Shown: in pieces, positions 10,697-23,697 of the stretch
Layout of the letters: the number at the start of each line of letters is the position of its first letter
Position numbering within the stretch: position 1 is the first letter of the stretch
NCBI GenBank assembly: GCA_028622995.1
Contig: JAJQJQ010000048.1
Location: 558,001 to 622,000 of the forward strand
Length of the DNA stretch: 64,000 bases
Origin: Panagrolaimus kolymaensis
Lineage: Eukaryota > Nematoda > Chromadorea > Rhabditida > Panagrolaimidae
Direction of reading: 5' to 3'
The notes under the pieces: model-generated
The model's input: the letters and a program-made list of their open reading frames with translations, nothing else
The model's database searches: none
What the model was told of the DNA's origin: nothing
Position numbers and translations under genes: made by a program

Positions 10697-12324
10697 TCTT
10701 GTGATATTTTTTGATCTTGTTTTGTTCGCTTGTTTTACTTTTTCATCTGTTTTTTTATTATTGTTTTACACATTTTTTTTCATATGTACATAAACTGTCT
10801 TGTTTGATTTTAAAGTTGTTTCTTTTTCTCATTTATCAAAACTTGAAGGTCGAATGCACATTAGACTTTGGTACTCAGTGGATGAAGATGTAAAAGGTTG
10901 CTTCAGTGGCGGCAGCGATGCTTGCTTAATGAATTGCTTTGATGAAAATTTGTTTGAACGTTAGAAATGCATTCTTTTGTAATGATGTTAGTTAAACAAA
11001 TAATTTAGTACTGGTAAATATTTTTCCTCTCTCCCACCAAATAACGTTGTTAGTTTGTCATGTTTTCCAGGAAGTCGTAAAACATGTTTTTTTCCATGAT
11101 GCATGATTGTTACTATCTCTTTGAAAAATATTTATTACTAAAAGTTGACAAGCATTGCCAATAAATTTTTTTAAGCTTTTTCTATGATGCAATGCGCCGA
11201 AGAAGGTTGGTCAAAGAGAGCTACGTTGGTTTTAAGTTGTTGGTCGTCAAACATATGCTCTTTTTTCGGACATCATCGGCCAATTAACTGCGGTGTTATT
11301 TTTGGGAATTGCCCAACTTTATTATTGGTTCAACTAAATGTTTTAATGATTTGGAATTGATACCCATAACATTTTTCTTTATCTCCAAAAAAATCAAATC
11401 TGTAAACTTTGATTGGTAAAAACTTGAGAGATTTTTATCAAAATGGGGAAAACAAAGCATGTCATTACGTGGCTGATCTGATTAGCAGCTATTAAGAATG
11501 TATGTTTGACGGCCTCCAGTGTTGTCACGCCGCCGTCGCCGGCAGCGAGGCGTCGCAGAAATCAGCGCCGCCCTAGTTAAACCTCACGCTGCTTCAACAA
11601 TTTTTAACTATTGATTTAAGATTTTCCTTGATGTCAAAAATTAAAAAAATTTTGACACCAATTTCGTTCAAATCATAGTAAAGACCTGGAAAAGTTTTCC
11701 TCTTATTTTTTTTTTTGCCTCAAGCTTCCAATCTGTTTCGATTTTCATAAAGTCATTCATTTGTTCAACCATCGATTGCAAATTTCAAAATATTATCCTT
11801 TAAAAAAAATAGAAAGTGAAAAAATAGAATCATAAATATTCAAAAAACGAACTTAAATTTAATTCTAAAAAAGAGAGAAAACGATGACGCAAAAAAGCTA
11901 AGCAAAGTAAAGAAAAAATCGATACTCATTTTTACTCGAAAAAATGGCAATAAAGAGCAAGCCATCCGCGCTGCTTTTGAAAATGATTTTAAAGAAGAAA
12001 TGACTGTGCTCATTTTTTATAAACATAGTTTTTTATCGGCTTTTCAAATTTCTTCTTCTTTTATTCATTTTTTCTTTGTTAAAAGCCTTAAAATTTTAAA
12101 AAAAATGCAAAGCAGCGTAAATTAATGACCAAATCAATATTAAACTATGAAATTTTTCTATTTTTTGTGTCACTATAATTCAGTCAACATGAAGTTAGTT
12201 TATTATTTTTATATTAAAAAAAAGTATCAAGCATTAAAATTCAAACATTATAAAAAGTAATTAAATTATCTTTGATTTTGAAAATAAAAATTGCGTTCTG
12301 CTTTCTTCAATTTAATCGATTGCT
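10697..12324. other. Intergenic between BTB gene 4 and the NIDO-lectin gene
   Basis: No gene is supported. Two GC-rich islets stand out, at about 10905-10920 (GTGGCGGCAGCGATGC) and 11517-11575 (see separate entry). Confidence 0.5.
11517..11575 (+). mobile_element. Possible solo hAT-type terminus in a GC-rich islet
   Basis: CAGTGTTGTCACGCCGCCG at 11517 begins with the same ten bases (CAGTGTTGTC) as the intact MITE at 7659, then runs into a GC-rich stretch (GCCGTCGCCGGCAGCGAGGC). No matching CAACACTG end or 8-bp duplication was found nearby, so it is at best a truncated or decayed element of a related family. Confidence 0.4.
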
Positions 12325-14454
12325 TTAATTTTCAATACGATGATTTCCGTTTGAAGCATCTAAAGAAAGTGATTGGTTTTAGATTTTTTATTAAGATGGT
12401 ACTTACGAATTTTATAGTGAATGTGTGAAAGAGGTATGAGCAAATCTATAAAATAAGCATTACCAAAATCCAGTATTTGATAAAGTCTAACCTCGATGGT
12501 TTTCAAGAACTAAAGCAGTTGGTGGAACGTCTTTTCCATTTCCAAAAAATTCACAAACAAAAGGTAGCCGAGTAAAACAATCTGAAGCGACCCAAAAACC
12601 TTTTTCAAGATTAACAGTAACACAGTCGTCGGTGGTCAATGAATTTGGAATTTGAGTATTTCCCCAATTTGTATAATTAAAGTCTTCACCATCAGCCAAT
12701 TCAAAAGTTTCACTATCAATAAGTCGATGACCATTAGCCCAAAATTGTTCAATTTCCAAATGTTTGAAAAGTAAATTTGCAAATTCTAAAATTTATTTTT
12801 TAACGGTAAATTGCTCTTCGTTTTCAGTAATTAAAAAACTATGAAAGTAGGGTTTAATTTTGAAACTAAAGTTTTTTATTTTAGCTCTCATATTTTTAAA
12901 ACCTATCTTCCTTAGATCAGCATGCAACTTAAAAATTAATTAACTTACGTGTGATGTAAACACTAATGTATTTATTTTTCATTGATACCAAGGTTGCCCC
13001 AAATGCATTGCATTCTCGTTCAGCAACAACATATTGAGAAAGCGATGGATGGAAGGAATAACAAACGGAATCATTTGTTCGTAATTTAATACTATTTGGA
13101 GGACATTGTTGTTCTTGAGCAATGAGAATGTGAGAAAGAGGAAGAGGAGAAGATGATGGTGGTTTAATTATTTCTGCTGAATCAATTCGAAATACAAATG
13201 TTCCTGGTTTTCCAACATTTGACATTGAAGAAATATTGATTACATTTTCAGTACAAGAAACTTCGAGCATTGTACGATTGTAGCTATCACCCGCATCAAA
13301 TCCAATTTGAGCTGGCGTTCGTCCGCCTGAAGCTCTTCCAGCCGCCCATTGAATTTTGTTATAATAAAAAATTGCAAAAGAATGTCTTCCATCTGTGGTG
13401 ATAGCAGCTTGAAATGAATTTCGAATTGGCCTTGAAGCATCGTCAGAAAAGTATGTAACCTTAAAAGAGTTTTCATTATAATGAACATACGTACAAGGGA
13501 GTCACACGATATGCTTGAGAAGTTTTTTTTAAATTTAAATATGCTTTAAAATTATAGGCCAAAAATCGTCTAGGATAAATTATTCGCTTTGTATGCTAAA
13601 TGAATCTTTTTCCAAATCCTTAACATTAAAAAACTCTTCAGGCATATTTTTGCGGTTCTCGTGTTAGTTATCGTCAACGGTAAAATTAGCGAGAGTCAGA
13701 TATTTCGCAAATTAGAATTATCTTACATTAAACCATGTAACAACATACGCCCAATTAAGATTAATGTGTGAAAATTCTGGAAATGCATGAACAACTTCTT
13801 CTTTAGCTTTTTGAAGATCAGTTGATGCTTTGGATTCTCGAAAGCTTATTGCGCTTCTTGGTGATGGATCTTCATTTTTAGTGTCAACATCAGCCCTGAA
13901 ATATGAATTCTGTTGAATTGTTAAATATTCTTTCAAAAAGATAAATCATTATCTTATGTAAGTTTAATCAAAATAGCGCTAACTATCTTAGTTTTATTCT
14001 CCCTCTTTTTTTTAAAGGTTCAAAACACAAATAACCAATCAACCTAATTTTCTATAGTTTTTTATTCATTAAAAATGCTTTTATATAAATTTGTAAATTT
14101 TAAATAAAAAAAGGTTTTTGCAATTTTTGTACAAAATCAATCTTACCAAAATGGAGAAATCATTCGATAATCATGATTTACAGGTGCACAAGTTGGAGTG
14201 TAAGTAGGGATTGGTGCATTGAATGATATCGCACCATTAACATTTACCCATAAATTTGTATGCGAATATCCAAAAAAAGGAAAAATGATTGATAAGTTTT
14301 GTCGTGGAGAACTTGTGTCATCTCCACGAGCTAAATATTGATCTCCATTGTCAATTCCAAATGGAAAGAAGTTATCAATTTCAACCATAGCATTTGATTG
14401 AGCTATCAAAGCCGTAACAGCTAAGGCAAAAAAGAAAAAATGGTTTCCTTTCAT
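12325..14454 (-). CDS. Secreted NIDO-domain + C-type lectin-domain protein
   Basis: Six exons (14454-14147, 13895-13727, 13459-12949, 12785-12492, 12445-12407, 12359-12325) join in phase to 451 residues. A signal peptide (MKGNHFFFFALAVTALIAQS) precedes a NIDO (nidogen G1-like) domain: FFPFG, GDD, IIFPFFG, LWVNVNGAISF, MISPFW|ADVDT, YVVTWFN, then NSFQAAITTDGRHSFAIFYY and IGFDAGDSYN. A linker leads to a C-type lectin fold: CPPNSIKL, CYSF, ERECNAFGATLVSM, FWANGHR, NYTNWGN, DDCVTV, DCFTRLPFVCEF. Such proteins act outside the cell. The last two tiny exons are uncertain; without them translation ends at TAG 12489-12487 after ENHRG. Start 14454 is preferred over 14481 because it gives a clean signal peptide. 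Confidence 0.8.
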
Positions 14455-15435
14455 TATTGAAAACTGTTTTTTTGCTAGCAAGCCGACAAAAAAATGTAAA
14501 TAAAATATTGCAATTTCAACTTTCTTTTATACGCGTTTTTTTATTTTTGTAACGTTTAAAAATATGAAATGTAAAAACAAAAACGTTTAAACATTTTTTT
14601 TCTGGAAAATAATTACGCATTAAATTGTTTAAATTTATCATTTTTTATTCTTCTTCCAAATGAATAAGAAAAAAAGAGAGAGAAAAATAATGTGGAAATA
14701 ATTGAATCATTTTTTTATTTTCGAAAAAAAATTACAAAGTAACATTTTTTATGCTTGAATTTCAAATAAGCAAAATGATGAAACTCATTTGATTTCAGAT
14801 AATGAACAAGCAGCCGTTGAAGCCCAAAAAAAACATAATATGTATTATCTTGAAGAAATTTCAAATTTAAATAAAAATGTGGATGAAAAAATCTTATTAT
14901 ATCATAATCTTTCTAATAGAATTATAATTAAAAAATATCAATTAAAAACGTTAATTGATTTGAAGAGGTAGTTTGTTTGCATTAAACATAAATGAATGCA
15001 GTTTCACTGAGAGAATCAAAATATGAAACTTTTTTGAGGCTTTTATCTGCATTTAATAAGGTCCAATGGTTGTTGATAATATTCACACTTTGTTATTTTT
15101 GTAGTCCAAAATTCTTGAAATATGGCCGTCAAAGCTTTAACAGATTGTGGTTGCTTTTCTTTGGAAATTTAAAAAGGTCATAAAAATTGTTATGACCGTA
15201 ATGAGGGTCAAACAAAGAACAGTTTCCGGTGTGTATATAAGTAGGCACAACAAATAAACAGCAATATTTATTTAGCAGAAACAAGAGTAAAGTTAGTAAT
15301 GATTGGTGACAGAGGAGAACCACAAAACAGAGGAAGAAATAATATGCGCGAGTGAGAAATATAACATGCATCTAAGAGAGGACAAATCCATCGGGAACCA
15401 AGAGAACCGGCAGAGCATTTGAACATATTCTGTGG

Positions 15436-15660
15436 TCACAGACTCACAACAAAAATATTTAAACTTATGTACTTAATGAATTCTTTTAAATCACGCCAAA
15501 CAAATTCCATTGGGTTCCAATCCAGGCTTTGAGTCGGCCAATCAAAACGCCGGATATTAAGTGCATTCATATATTCCAAAGTTTGAAATGAAATATGAGC
15601 ATGATGAGTATTGAAAACTATCATGTCCCGTGATCTTCAATAAACGTGAGCAAGGAATGA
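15436..15660 (-). pseudogene. Tc1/mariner transposase relic
   Basis: About 60 codons resemble the end of the DDE transposase domain: a degraded asparagine/histidine segment (VFNTHHAHISF), then RRFDWPTQSLDWNPMEFVW and RDLKEFI, close to the family signature WPAQSPDLNPIEHLW followed by LK. The first catalytic part and the inverted repeats were not found. An inactive fragment. Confidence 0.7.
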
Positions 15661-18600
15661 TTCTACCTAGTCACTCAATACTATGATCGTTTAAAAGAAA
15701 AAAAAGCTAAACAAAATATTCAAAAAAATAGAAAAATAGAAAAAAATGTAAAGAAAACTAACCAGAAAAGCTGGCGATGTCTTTCTTTCTGACTGCTGCG
15801 CTTTTAATTTTGCTTAAAAAAACCAAACAAAAATCAATAATAAAAAATTATGGCGCGCAAAAATCTATTGCGTTGCACCCTTTTAAAAGATTGAAAATGA
15901 TTATAAGGGTTCAGTTGAGACGATAAAATTTGGACATTAATAATTTCTTCGGTTTAAACGTTGGAAATCATAAATAATTTGTTGCTAAATTTTTCAATTT
16001 AACAGTTGTAATGGTGTTTTTGAACATGAAGTTAATTTTGCATTAGCCATAGTCACATGTTCGAAATGTATATTAGAATAAAATTTTATGGCTAATAATT
16101 GTTGCACTGTTTGCAATGAAAAATGTAAAAATATAGTCAGCCCCTTTGGCTGACATCTTAAAGTAATTTGGTCATTTATGGTATTTCTATTTCTGCGTAC
16201 AAAAAGTTTAAAAAAATATAAAACGTAAATATTCAAAAGAAAAAATCAATTGCAATTTGCAACTATAAAAGAAAGATAAAACTTAAAACGATGAAGCAAA
16301 AGCTATTGAATGAAGATAGTTTCATGCCAGCAAGAGAAATAAAATTCAATCAATTAAAAAATGTCAGTTCATTGCATTTTGGCATTTATGGTTTTGCTTT
16401 TTTTGTTTGCGCATTTTTTTAGCAAATATTTATTGATGCATTGGGTTTAATTTCAGTAAAATCGTTTCTTTAAAATAGGTATTTTATAAAAATTAATGAA
16501 GTATTCTTTAATCTTGAAAGTTTCTGACATTAGGGAAGGTTTATACATGTCGAAATTTTAATTTGGCCTTCTTGTCTCCTTTACCAATTCTCCTTTTAAT
16601 TATGGATGTTCTCAAGTTGATTGTAAATATTTACTTTCGTCCATTCATGAACTCCAATTGCATGAAATAAACATGATAAAATGATCTCCCGACATAGTTC
16701 TGCATTAGATAAGAATATACAAATTTATCCCAGTTTTTAAAGAATTTGTGACAAGTGGTAAATTGTTACACGTGGTATTGCTGACTTAAGAATATAATAA
16801 AAAAGAAAGAAAGTAAAGGAAAAAAATTTAAAATATTCAAATAAATACAAGAAAGAAAAAAAATACCTACTATGATGTAATAACTGCAAACAAGTCAGCA
16901 AGGATTAGAATGAATTTTTATTTCCAAAAATGCTGGTAGGAGCTTTGCTTTAAAGAAAAAACAAAAATAAATCAATAAAAAGAAGTGGCGCGAAACTTTC
17001 TCTTTTATTATAAAAAGGCGCTAAAGATTTTTCTCCTTGTCATTGCATTGCGTCTTTTCAATTTCTCCAAAAAAGCATAAAAATAAAATTGATGAAAGAC
17101 TATGTTTAAAAAAATTTCATATGTTCCTTGTGCAAACATGTTTTGTCTTTGAAAAAATATTCGTTGTTGCATTAAAAAAACCAGTTACAATTGTTACAAT
17201 AAAATTAATTGTATCGTTCAAAATGTTTTTTCATTCTTGATTCAACTTTTGTCCATTTTAACAGATCGTCTTTTACCTGCCATTCTTGTTTATCAAAGCA
17301 AATATTTGTAAGCTGCGTTCAATTTTTAGATTAATAAAGAAAGTCTTGAATCATTTTTTTATGTTGGTTCATAATTTTTATGGATCCATTTTATTTAATT
17401 ACAATTTTCTTCGGTCATGCAATTATTTGAACAAAACATAAAAAAAAGCAAAATAAAATATTCAAAAAATTGTTGTTCAACCGAAAAATTTATTATTTAA
17501 AAAATGAAAGAAAAAAATTGAAAAAAAAGTAACAGGTGCGATTTTTTTCATTCCTTTGAAAGACTTTTGAATTTTTTTTGAAATACCAAGCAAAAAAATG
17601 ATTTTGTGTATTTTTTGGAAGTCAAATTCTTTTAACGCACTTTTCTATTCTCTATCCTTTGAGCCATTTTCTTTTAGTTCATTGTTGTAAAAAACTATGA
17701 AATAGAAGACGATATTTCTTTTGCGCGTAAACATAAAAACCAATCAATATATATAAAACCAACAGATTTTTCTTCTTTCTATTTTTGAGCCATTTTGAAT
17801 GAGTTTAAATCAAATCCTACCTTCTTGGTTTTTTGTTAGTGTTTTGAATTTTTAAAGTTTTTTTGTTTTTTATTTTATCTTAAAAGGCGATATTTTGTTC
17901 GTTTAAATAAATGCCCTATCGATTTTATACCAGTTTTTAATTTTTCTATTTATTTTTTTTCATAAAAAAAAAGTTGGTTTTCTTAAAAAATTGGACAACT
18001 ACAAATGTCTTGAAATTTTTAAAAACTGAAGTTTGAAAGAATTCGTGCCCAAAATTCGCTAAATCAATTGAAAAGCGTGCTCTTCAATAAAATACAAAGT
18101 TCAATCATTTGGCTATGATTGTTAATCCTCATTACTCAAGTGAGCTTAGATTTTTAACAAAGAATAAATGAGACATCAACGAGCGCAAACATATCAATTT
18201 CTTTCTTAGACAAGAAAAATGAAAGAAATATTTGAAGATAATTCCATTGTGTACTTTCCAATAATTTTTCTTCAGATATCATTTCTTCATGGCGATCACA
18301 ACATGTATGAAATCCTTTGAAATCTCCTAAAATTTCAAAGGCATCAATTTTAATAAAATATTTACTCTATTTTTCTTTATTTCATTCTTCTAGATTATAA
18401 ATAACTCTGTAGAACAATTTTTAATAATTAAATATTCAAAACTTCTATAGTTTTTTCCTTTTTGATTAAGGTCTCCAAAATTAAATTTTTACTTTTTTTC
18501 ATATTGATCGGGGCACCCGAGTCACCGGCGCAGAAAATCATTTAATGTATCTTTTGTAGCAAAGTTTAAGTAAATTATAATATTGTACTTTTTATAGAGT

Positions 18601-19230
18601 TTTGCTGTTTAATACACGCTTAATTTAAGACGCATTTAATAAAAATTAAATCCTTCTATTTTTTATTAGGAATAAAAAAAACATAAAAGAAAATAAAATA
18701 TTCAAACATTTTTCTGGAATAAAAAAACACAAATGTAAAAGCAGGCGCAACAGAAAAATTTTCTTTGTTGATATCAATATAAAAAATTGTCCACGTTCAC
18801 TTTTTCTTTGTGTCTGTCCTCAAAAAAAAGCTGCACTTGCTTTTTTCTTTTTCCACGTTTCAAACACAACAACAAGCGAAGTTATTTCTTTTCTTTTTTT
18901 TGTCATTAATGAGTGCGTCTGTCCTTAGTGTCTGACAAACAGCTAGCAATTCCATTTTTCTTCATGTTGAATGTCTTGAAGACGGTTAAGGATTGAGATT
19001 AGATTGTTGGTGATGTATGAGGCGTCTGGATTTGCTCGAATGTGGTACCTCAAACTTTGGGTAATTAAACCTTTATTATTTCAATCAACACGACAAATGT
19101 TAAAACGACAAAACAACAATTAAAGGGAGCTAGTAAATGTAAAAGGATAGAAAGGTGAGAGTGTCTTGATCTGCAGTATATTTCCTATTTATATAGTTGG
19201 TGGTCCTCCATTGGCGATGATGAAGTGGTG

Positions 19231-19830
19231 AGGTATTTGATTCCGAATAAATAAAGTTGGGAGGTATTTGATTCCGAATAAAATAAAGTTGGGAGGTATT
19301 TGATTCCGAATAAATAAAGTTGGGAGGTATTTGATTCCGAATAAAATAAAGTTGGGAGGTATTTGATTCCGAATAAATAAAGTTGGGAGGTATTTGATTC
19401 CGAATAAAATAAAGTTGGGAGGTATTTGATTCCGAATAAAATAAAGTTGGGAGGTATTTGATTCCGAATAAAATAAAGTTGGGAGGTATTTGATTCCGAA
19501 TAAATAAAGTTGGGAGGTATTTGATTCCGAATAAAATAAAGTTGGGAGGTATTTGATTCCGAATAAATAAAGTTGGGAGGTATTTGATTCCGAATAAAAT
19601 AAAGTTGGGAGGTATTTGATTCCGAATAAATAAAGTTGGGAGGTATTTGATTCCGAATAAAATAAAGTTGGGAGGTATTTGATTCCGAATAAATAAAGTT
19701 GGGAGGTATTTGATTCCGAATAAAATAAAGTTGGGAGGTATTTGATTCCGAATAAATAAAGTTGGGAGGTATTTGATTCCGAATAAAATAAAGTTGGGAG
19801 GTATTTGATTCCGAATAAAATAAAGTTTGG
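19231..19830. repeat. 600-bp minisatellite of 31/32-bp units
   Basis: Nineteen near-perfect units read GTTGGGAGGTATTTGATTCC plus GAATAAATAAA (31 bp) or GAATAAAATAAA (32 bp). The order is S L S L S L L L S L S L S L S L S L L, 8 short and 11 long, which sums to exactly 600 bp. The commonest pattern is a 63-bp S-L dimer; since 63 is a multiple of 3, all three minus-strand frames stay open over the array. The long ORFs here are an artefact of that periodicity, not evidence of a gene. Confidence 0.95.
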
Positions 19831-21269
19831 GAGGACAAAATAAAAGCGGGATAATGATGAAATAACGATGAGGAAACGTTCGCAAGTCGCGACATGTTGC
19901 AGTTCTTTTTTTGCGTGCTTGTTATTGATGAAAATCCAGCAATTTAATTTTTTTCTTCTTCTCATATTTAAAATGCTGCAGTTTTATATGGTGGAAATTC
20001 GTCTATTTTTTATGTATCTTCGCATAATTTTATAGAGAGCTCATTACAAGCGGTCTCTTTTTTTAATTTAAAAAACTATATCCAAGTTGATGGCTTTGAT
20101 ATGTTTAATAAATCTTTTTTCTTTTTACAATACTATGAAAAAAATGTATACAAAAAATTGTTAAAAAATTCAAAATCAAAAAGGAAGAAAAAATTGCCAA
20201 AGTAATAAAATTATTGTTCTGGCGAAAAAAAATCAGCCAAATTTTTTTTAGAAAAAACTGCATAAAAAAGGTGTTTCTTCATTTATTGCAGAGTGAATGT
20301 ATTTTGTTTCAAATGTTGCTTTTTTTCTCAATAAAAATAAACCAAAATATTGCAAATGGCAAGCAAAAGCAGCATAGTCGGTGTTGAACATAAAAAAATC
20401 AATTGAAAGCACTGAGCTGCTTCCAAATATTTTCAAACCACTATTTAGTTTGGTTTGGGCTAAGTTGTTGTTAAAAAATAACTTTTTTTTGGTTGTGCAA
20501 TGGTTTTTTTAATATTACTAATATCCACAAAATTTTATCATTTGTGGTGAAAATGTTATTATTTTTTAAGTATATTAAAATGATTCCATCTCAAAAAAGT
20601 TGCAAAAAGAAAGAAAAAATAAACTAAAAAATTCAAACTTTAAAAAAGAATAGTTTCACACCAAAGAAGCATAAAGAAAATGACAAAGACTAATTTAGTT
20701 GATTATTTTCTTTTGAGCTTTTTGTTTTTTACTTTTTAGCTTTACTGCTTTCTTCCAACAACTCGCAAAGTGTTCAATAGGAAATGATGACAAGCATACT
20801 TATCCTTGTCCGCTTTAATTTTATGGGCTACAAACATCCTCCCAAAATAAGCATGTATGTATGCTTACATTCAAAAAACAAATCATGCCCTTTATCTGCT
20901 GCATCAAGTGTGTATGTAATCAATAACAAAAAGCCAATAAGCATATCATCATCAGCAAAAAAGAGAGACGCATGACCTTAAAAAGCTTTAATGATACCCA
21001 TATCTTTACCTTTGGAGGAAGCTTAAGTAAAATGTCGCCTCTGAAGGAATCTTTAATAAATATCCAAAGTGAATCAAGGGCATCTTTTTGTTTTTTGTTT
21101 ATTGGCTTCACCACTTTTGGTGCGAGTTTGTCTGATATGTGTCTTTTATGATTATTATTATTTTTGGTTGGATTTGGTTGTCGTCAATTTTTATTTGCAT
21201 ACTCGCTTACTTACTCGCTCGCTTGCTTGCTTCAACTTTTATTTTGATTTTTTTTTGCTACGGTTATTA

Positions 21270-22186
21270 ATGGCATCATCAATGCTGACTAAAGAATCCA
21301 CTGCAGTATTGGATATGGATGATAAAAAGGTATGTTTGCTTTCATTACTAGATTGTTTTTATTGATACCCCTGAATTTTTAGACCCGAAAAATAAGTATG
21401 GAATTGCGGCGTCGTGAAATAATGAATAAATATTTGGATGATTTGAAATTGATTTTACTTCGGTATTCCCCAAACAACACATCGAAGTTAGAGAAGAATG
21501 ATATTTTGCGAGAAACTTTGAATTTGGTTAAATTTTTGGAAATTCAAATAGCTCAAATTCGGCAACAAACTGTTTTGGCTATCATTGCTGGATTAGTCCG
21601 AAACCAAGCTGACCCTGAAGTTATCAAAGCAGTTCAAAAAGTTGTGGGTTTATTATTTTCTCAATCAGCTTCACCACCTCCACCGCCGCGACAACAACCA
21701 CTACCGCCGCCGGTGCCATCGCAACCAGCAGCTTCAGCTTCTATTCCTCGATTTCCGCAAATGCCGCATCCAATTTTTTCTTCATCTCTGAATCCATTGT
21801 TTTTTACTCAAAAAGTTTCACCATTTAGTGATCCATTTGTTGCTAAACCACCGATGATGACTTCAACTCCTAAATCCTCTTCAAAAGCTACTTCCTCTTC
21901 TTTACCAGCTACATCTGAAGCTAATAAGTCATCCAATTCGAGTACCGATGATTTGATTAATAGCGAAACTTCCAATGATAGTTGTTTATCTTCCCTTGAA
22001 AAATTAGATGATAGTCCTAAAATTCAAAGTAGTGGAAGCCGCAAAAGACGATGTCAAAGCTTCTCATCTTCTTTAAATACCAATAATGATGAATCAGGAT
22101 TTTCTGAAGATGCAGGCGCAGCAGCACCATCATCTCCAAAGAAACAAAAGTTTTCAATTGATGATCTTTTAAAAGAACAACAATAG
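21270..22186 (+). CDS. Hairy/E(spl)-like bHLH transcription factor
   Basis: Two exons (21270-21329, 21383-22186) give 287 residues. The bHLH spans about residues 21-75: basic TRKISMELRRREIMNKY, helix 1 LDDLKLILL, loop RYSPNNTSKLEKNDI, helix 2 LRETLNLVKFLE. The SKLEKNDIL sequence is the HES/hairy signature (SKLEKADIL). The next 40 residues (IIAGLVRNQADPEVIKAVQKVV) may stand for a reduced Orange-type helix. A Pro-rich then Ser-rich low-complexity region follows. No WRPW or FRPWE ends the protein; the tail is KKQKFSIDDLLKEQQ, an eh1-like FxIxxLL motif that could recruit Groucho/UNC-37. Expected role: nuclear DNA-binding repressor. Confidence 0.85.
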
Positions 22187-22452
22187 CTCACACATTTTTC
22201 TGAATATTTATATTTGCCAGTATGTAAATTTTATTTTGTCGTATATATGTAATAAATTGTTTGCTTTTTTTCTCAATTTTCAATGAGTGACTAGTTGTAA
22301 CGTCTAAAAATGGAAAAGTTGAGCAATAACAAATTTTGGAAAACTTTACTTCATTTGAAGTTGCGATAAGATAGGAAAAAGAGAGAAATAACAAATCAAT
22401 TAAAACATTTTATCAACATATTTAAACGTTTGTAAACAACAACAAAATAAGA

Positions 22453-23520
22453 TTAAAAAAAACCAAGATTATATAAATACCATTCGCCCGTTAATTCTTC
22501 AGTTTCATGGTCATCATGTTTTCTAACAATTTCAACAAGCTCAGCATAGTTTCCGGTGGTTAAGCTGTTAACTAATAGTAGACGAGTGAATTTCTAAAAA
22601 AAATATGAGATAAAAAGTAACTAAAAAAAGTAAAAGTAACATACCATAAAGCTTTCGCTCATATACTTTCGTGCGATTTCATAGAGTTCGACTTCAAAAT
22701 CAGTAGTATTCTTAACGAAATCTGTTTGAAAGAATTCGAGCATCTTTTCAACAATTTCAGAATCATAGTCGTTGATAGCCATTCGATTTTCTTGTGCTTC
22801 TTTAAAATAGTTTGTTGAAAGCATGGTTTCGAAAACAGGAGAACGTGCTTGAAGGACGATTTTCTTAATCTAAAAAGAAAAATACATAAACTTGTAGTTT
22901 CTAATAAGATAAACTAAACATACCTTGAATTCTTGTTCGTCACAGTGAATGACAAAATCTTCGTTGTATTCTTGTTCAATAAAATCAAGCAAAGTTTCTT
23001 TGGAACATTCTTGAATGGAATGAATTTCATCGCCAAATGCAAAAGTTTCTCCATGAAGTTTAGTCAAATATTCTCGTAAATTTTCATCAAGAGTCTTTGA
23101 ACCATAATAAATGTTAGATAGAAAACTAACATAATATTCAAAAATTGTTTTTCCTTTTAGAATAACTAAAAAAAAGATAGATATGGAATAATTAAAAATA
23201 AGCTTACCATTCTTGGATGAGTACAATCTCCAGTAACTATTTAGCCAATATTCAAGTTGATAAGCTCTACCATTGGAGCATGCTCTTTTAACTAAACGAA
23301 GTTGAATTTTGATACGTTCTTTATTGATTGGATCATACATGAAAAGTTCAGGACTATAATAAGCTTCTTTGTTCGGAGTAAAATAAGATAATTCAATTTT
23401 CCATTTGACATTAGTAAGAAATACTCCCTGAAAATTGAATAAAAATGAATTATAAAAAGAAAGAATAAAGCTTACATTTACCATTCTACATGGTAAAAGA
23501 GTCAAAGCATTATGAGCCAT
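22453..23520 (-). CDS. BTB/POZ family protein 5
   Basis: Five exons (23520-23476, 23427-23208, 23165-22924, 22869-22645, 22593-22453) give 290 residues starting MAHNALTLLPCRMVN. Domain order is as in the plus-strand array: GVFLTNVKWKIEL, LSNIYYGSKTLDENLREYL, BTB core NEDFVIHCDEQEFK|IKKIVLQARSPVFETML, then KFTRLLLVNSL ... GEWYLYNLGFF. It lies in a second, minus-strand cluster 12 kb from the first. Confidence 0.87.
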
Positions 23521-23697
23521 TATTAAAAGATACCGATAATGAACACTGAAAAAAATAAATTATAAAACAAAGACTGATTTTTTTGAGATGAAGAAAAAAG
23601 AAAAATTTGTTGTACGTATGTTTGGAGTGGTTTAGTTAGCTTGTGAATGGCGAATTAAGGAAATACAGTAGCGATAATTATTCATTTTATAACTCAC

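Larger units (their letters stand above)
14455..21269. other. Gene-poor A/T-tract region
   Basis: Almost 7 kb without a gene I can defend. It is dominated by A and T runs and by repeated AAAATATTCAAA words (15713, 16831, 17455, 18695; variants at 16227 and 18431). Contained items are a Tc1/mariner relic near 15.5 kb and a minisatellite at 19.2-19.8 kb. An ORF at 14797-14971 follows a TTTCAG and is lysine-rich and coil-like, but no partner exon was found. Confidence 0.5.

Noticed and set aside
14789..14971. Coil-like 60-codon ORF after a TTTCAG
   Set aside because: Lys/Asn-rich composition and no joining exon on either side; weak evidence for a gene.
19130..19965. Three overlapping minus-strand ORFs of 236-258 codons
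   Set aside because: They are read from the 31/32-bp minisatellite; the 63-bp dimer is divisible by three, so open frames are automatic and have no protein features outside the repeat.
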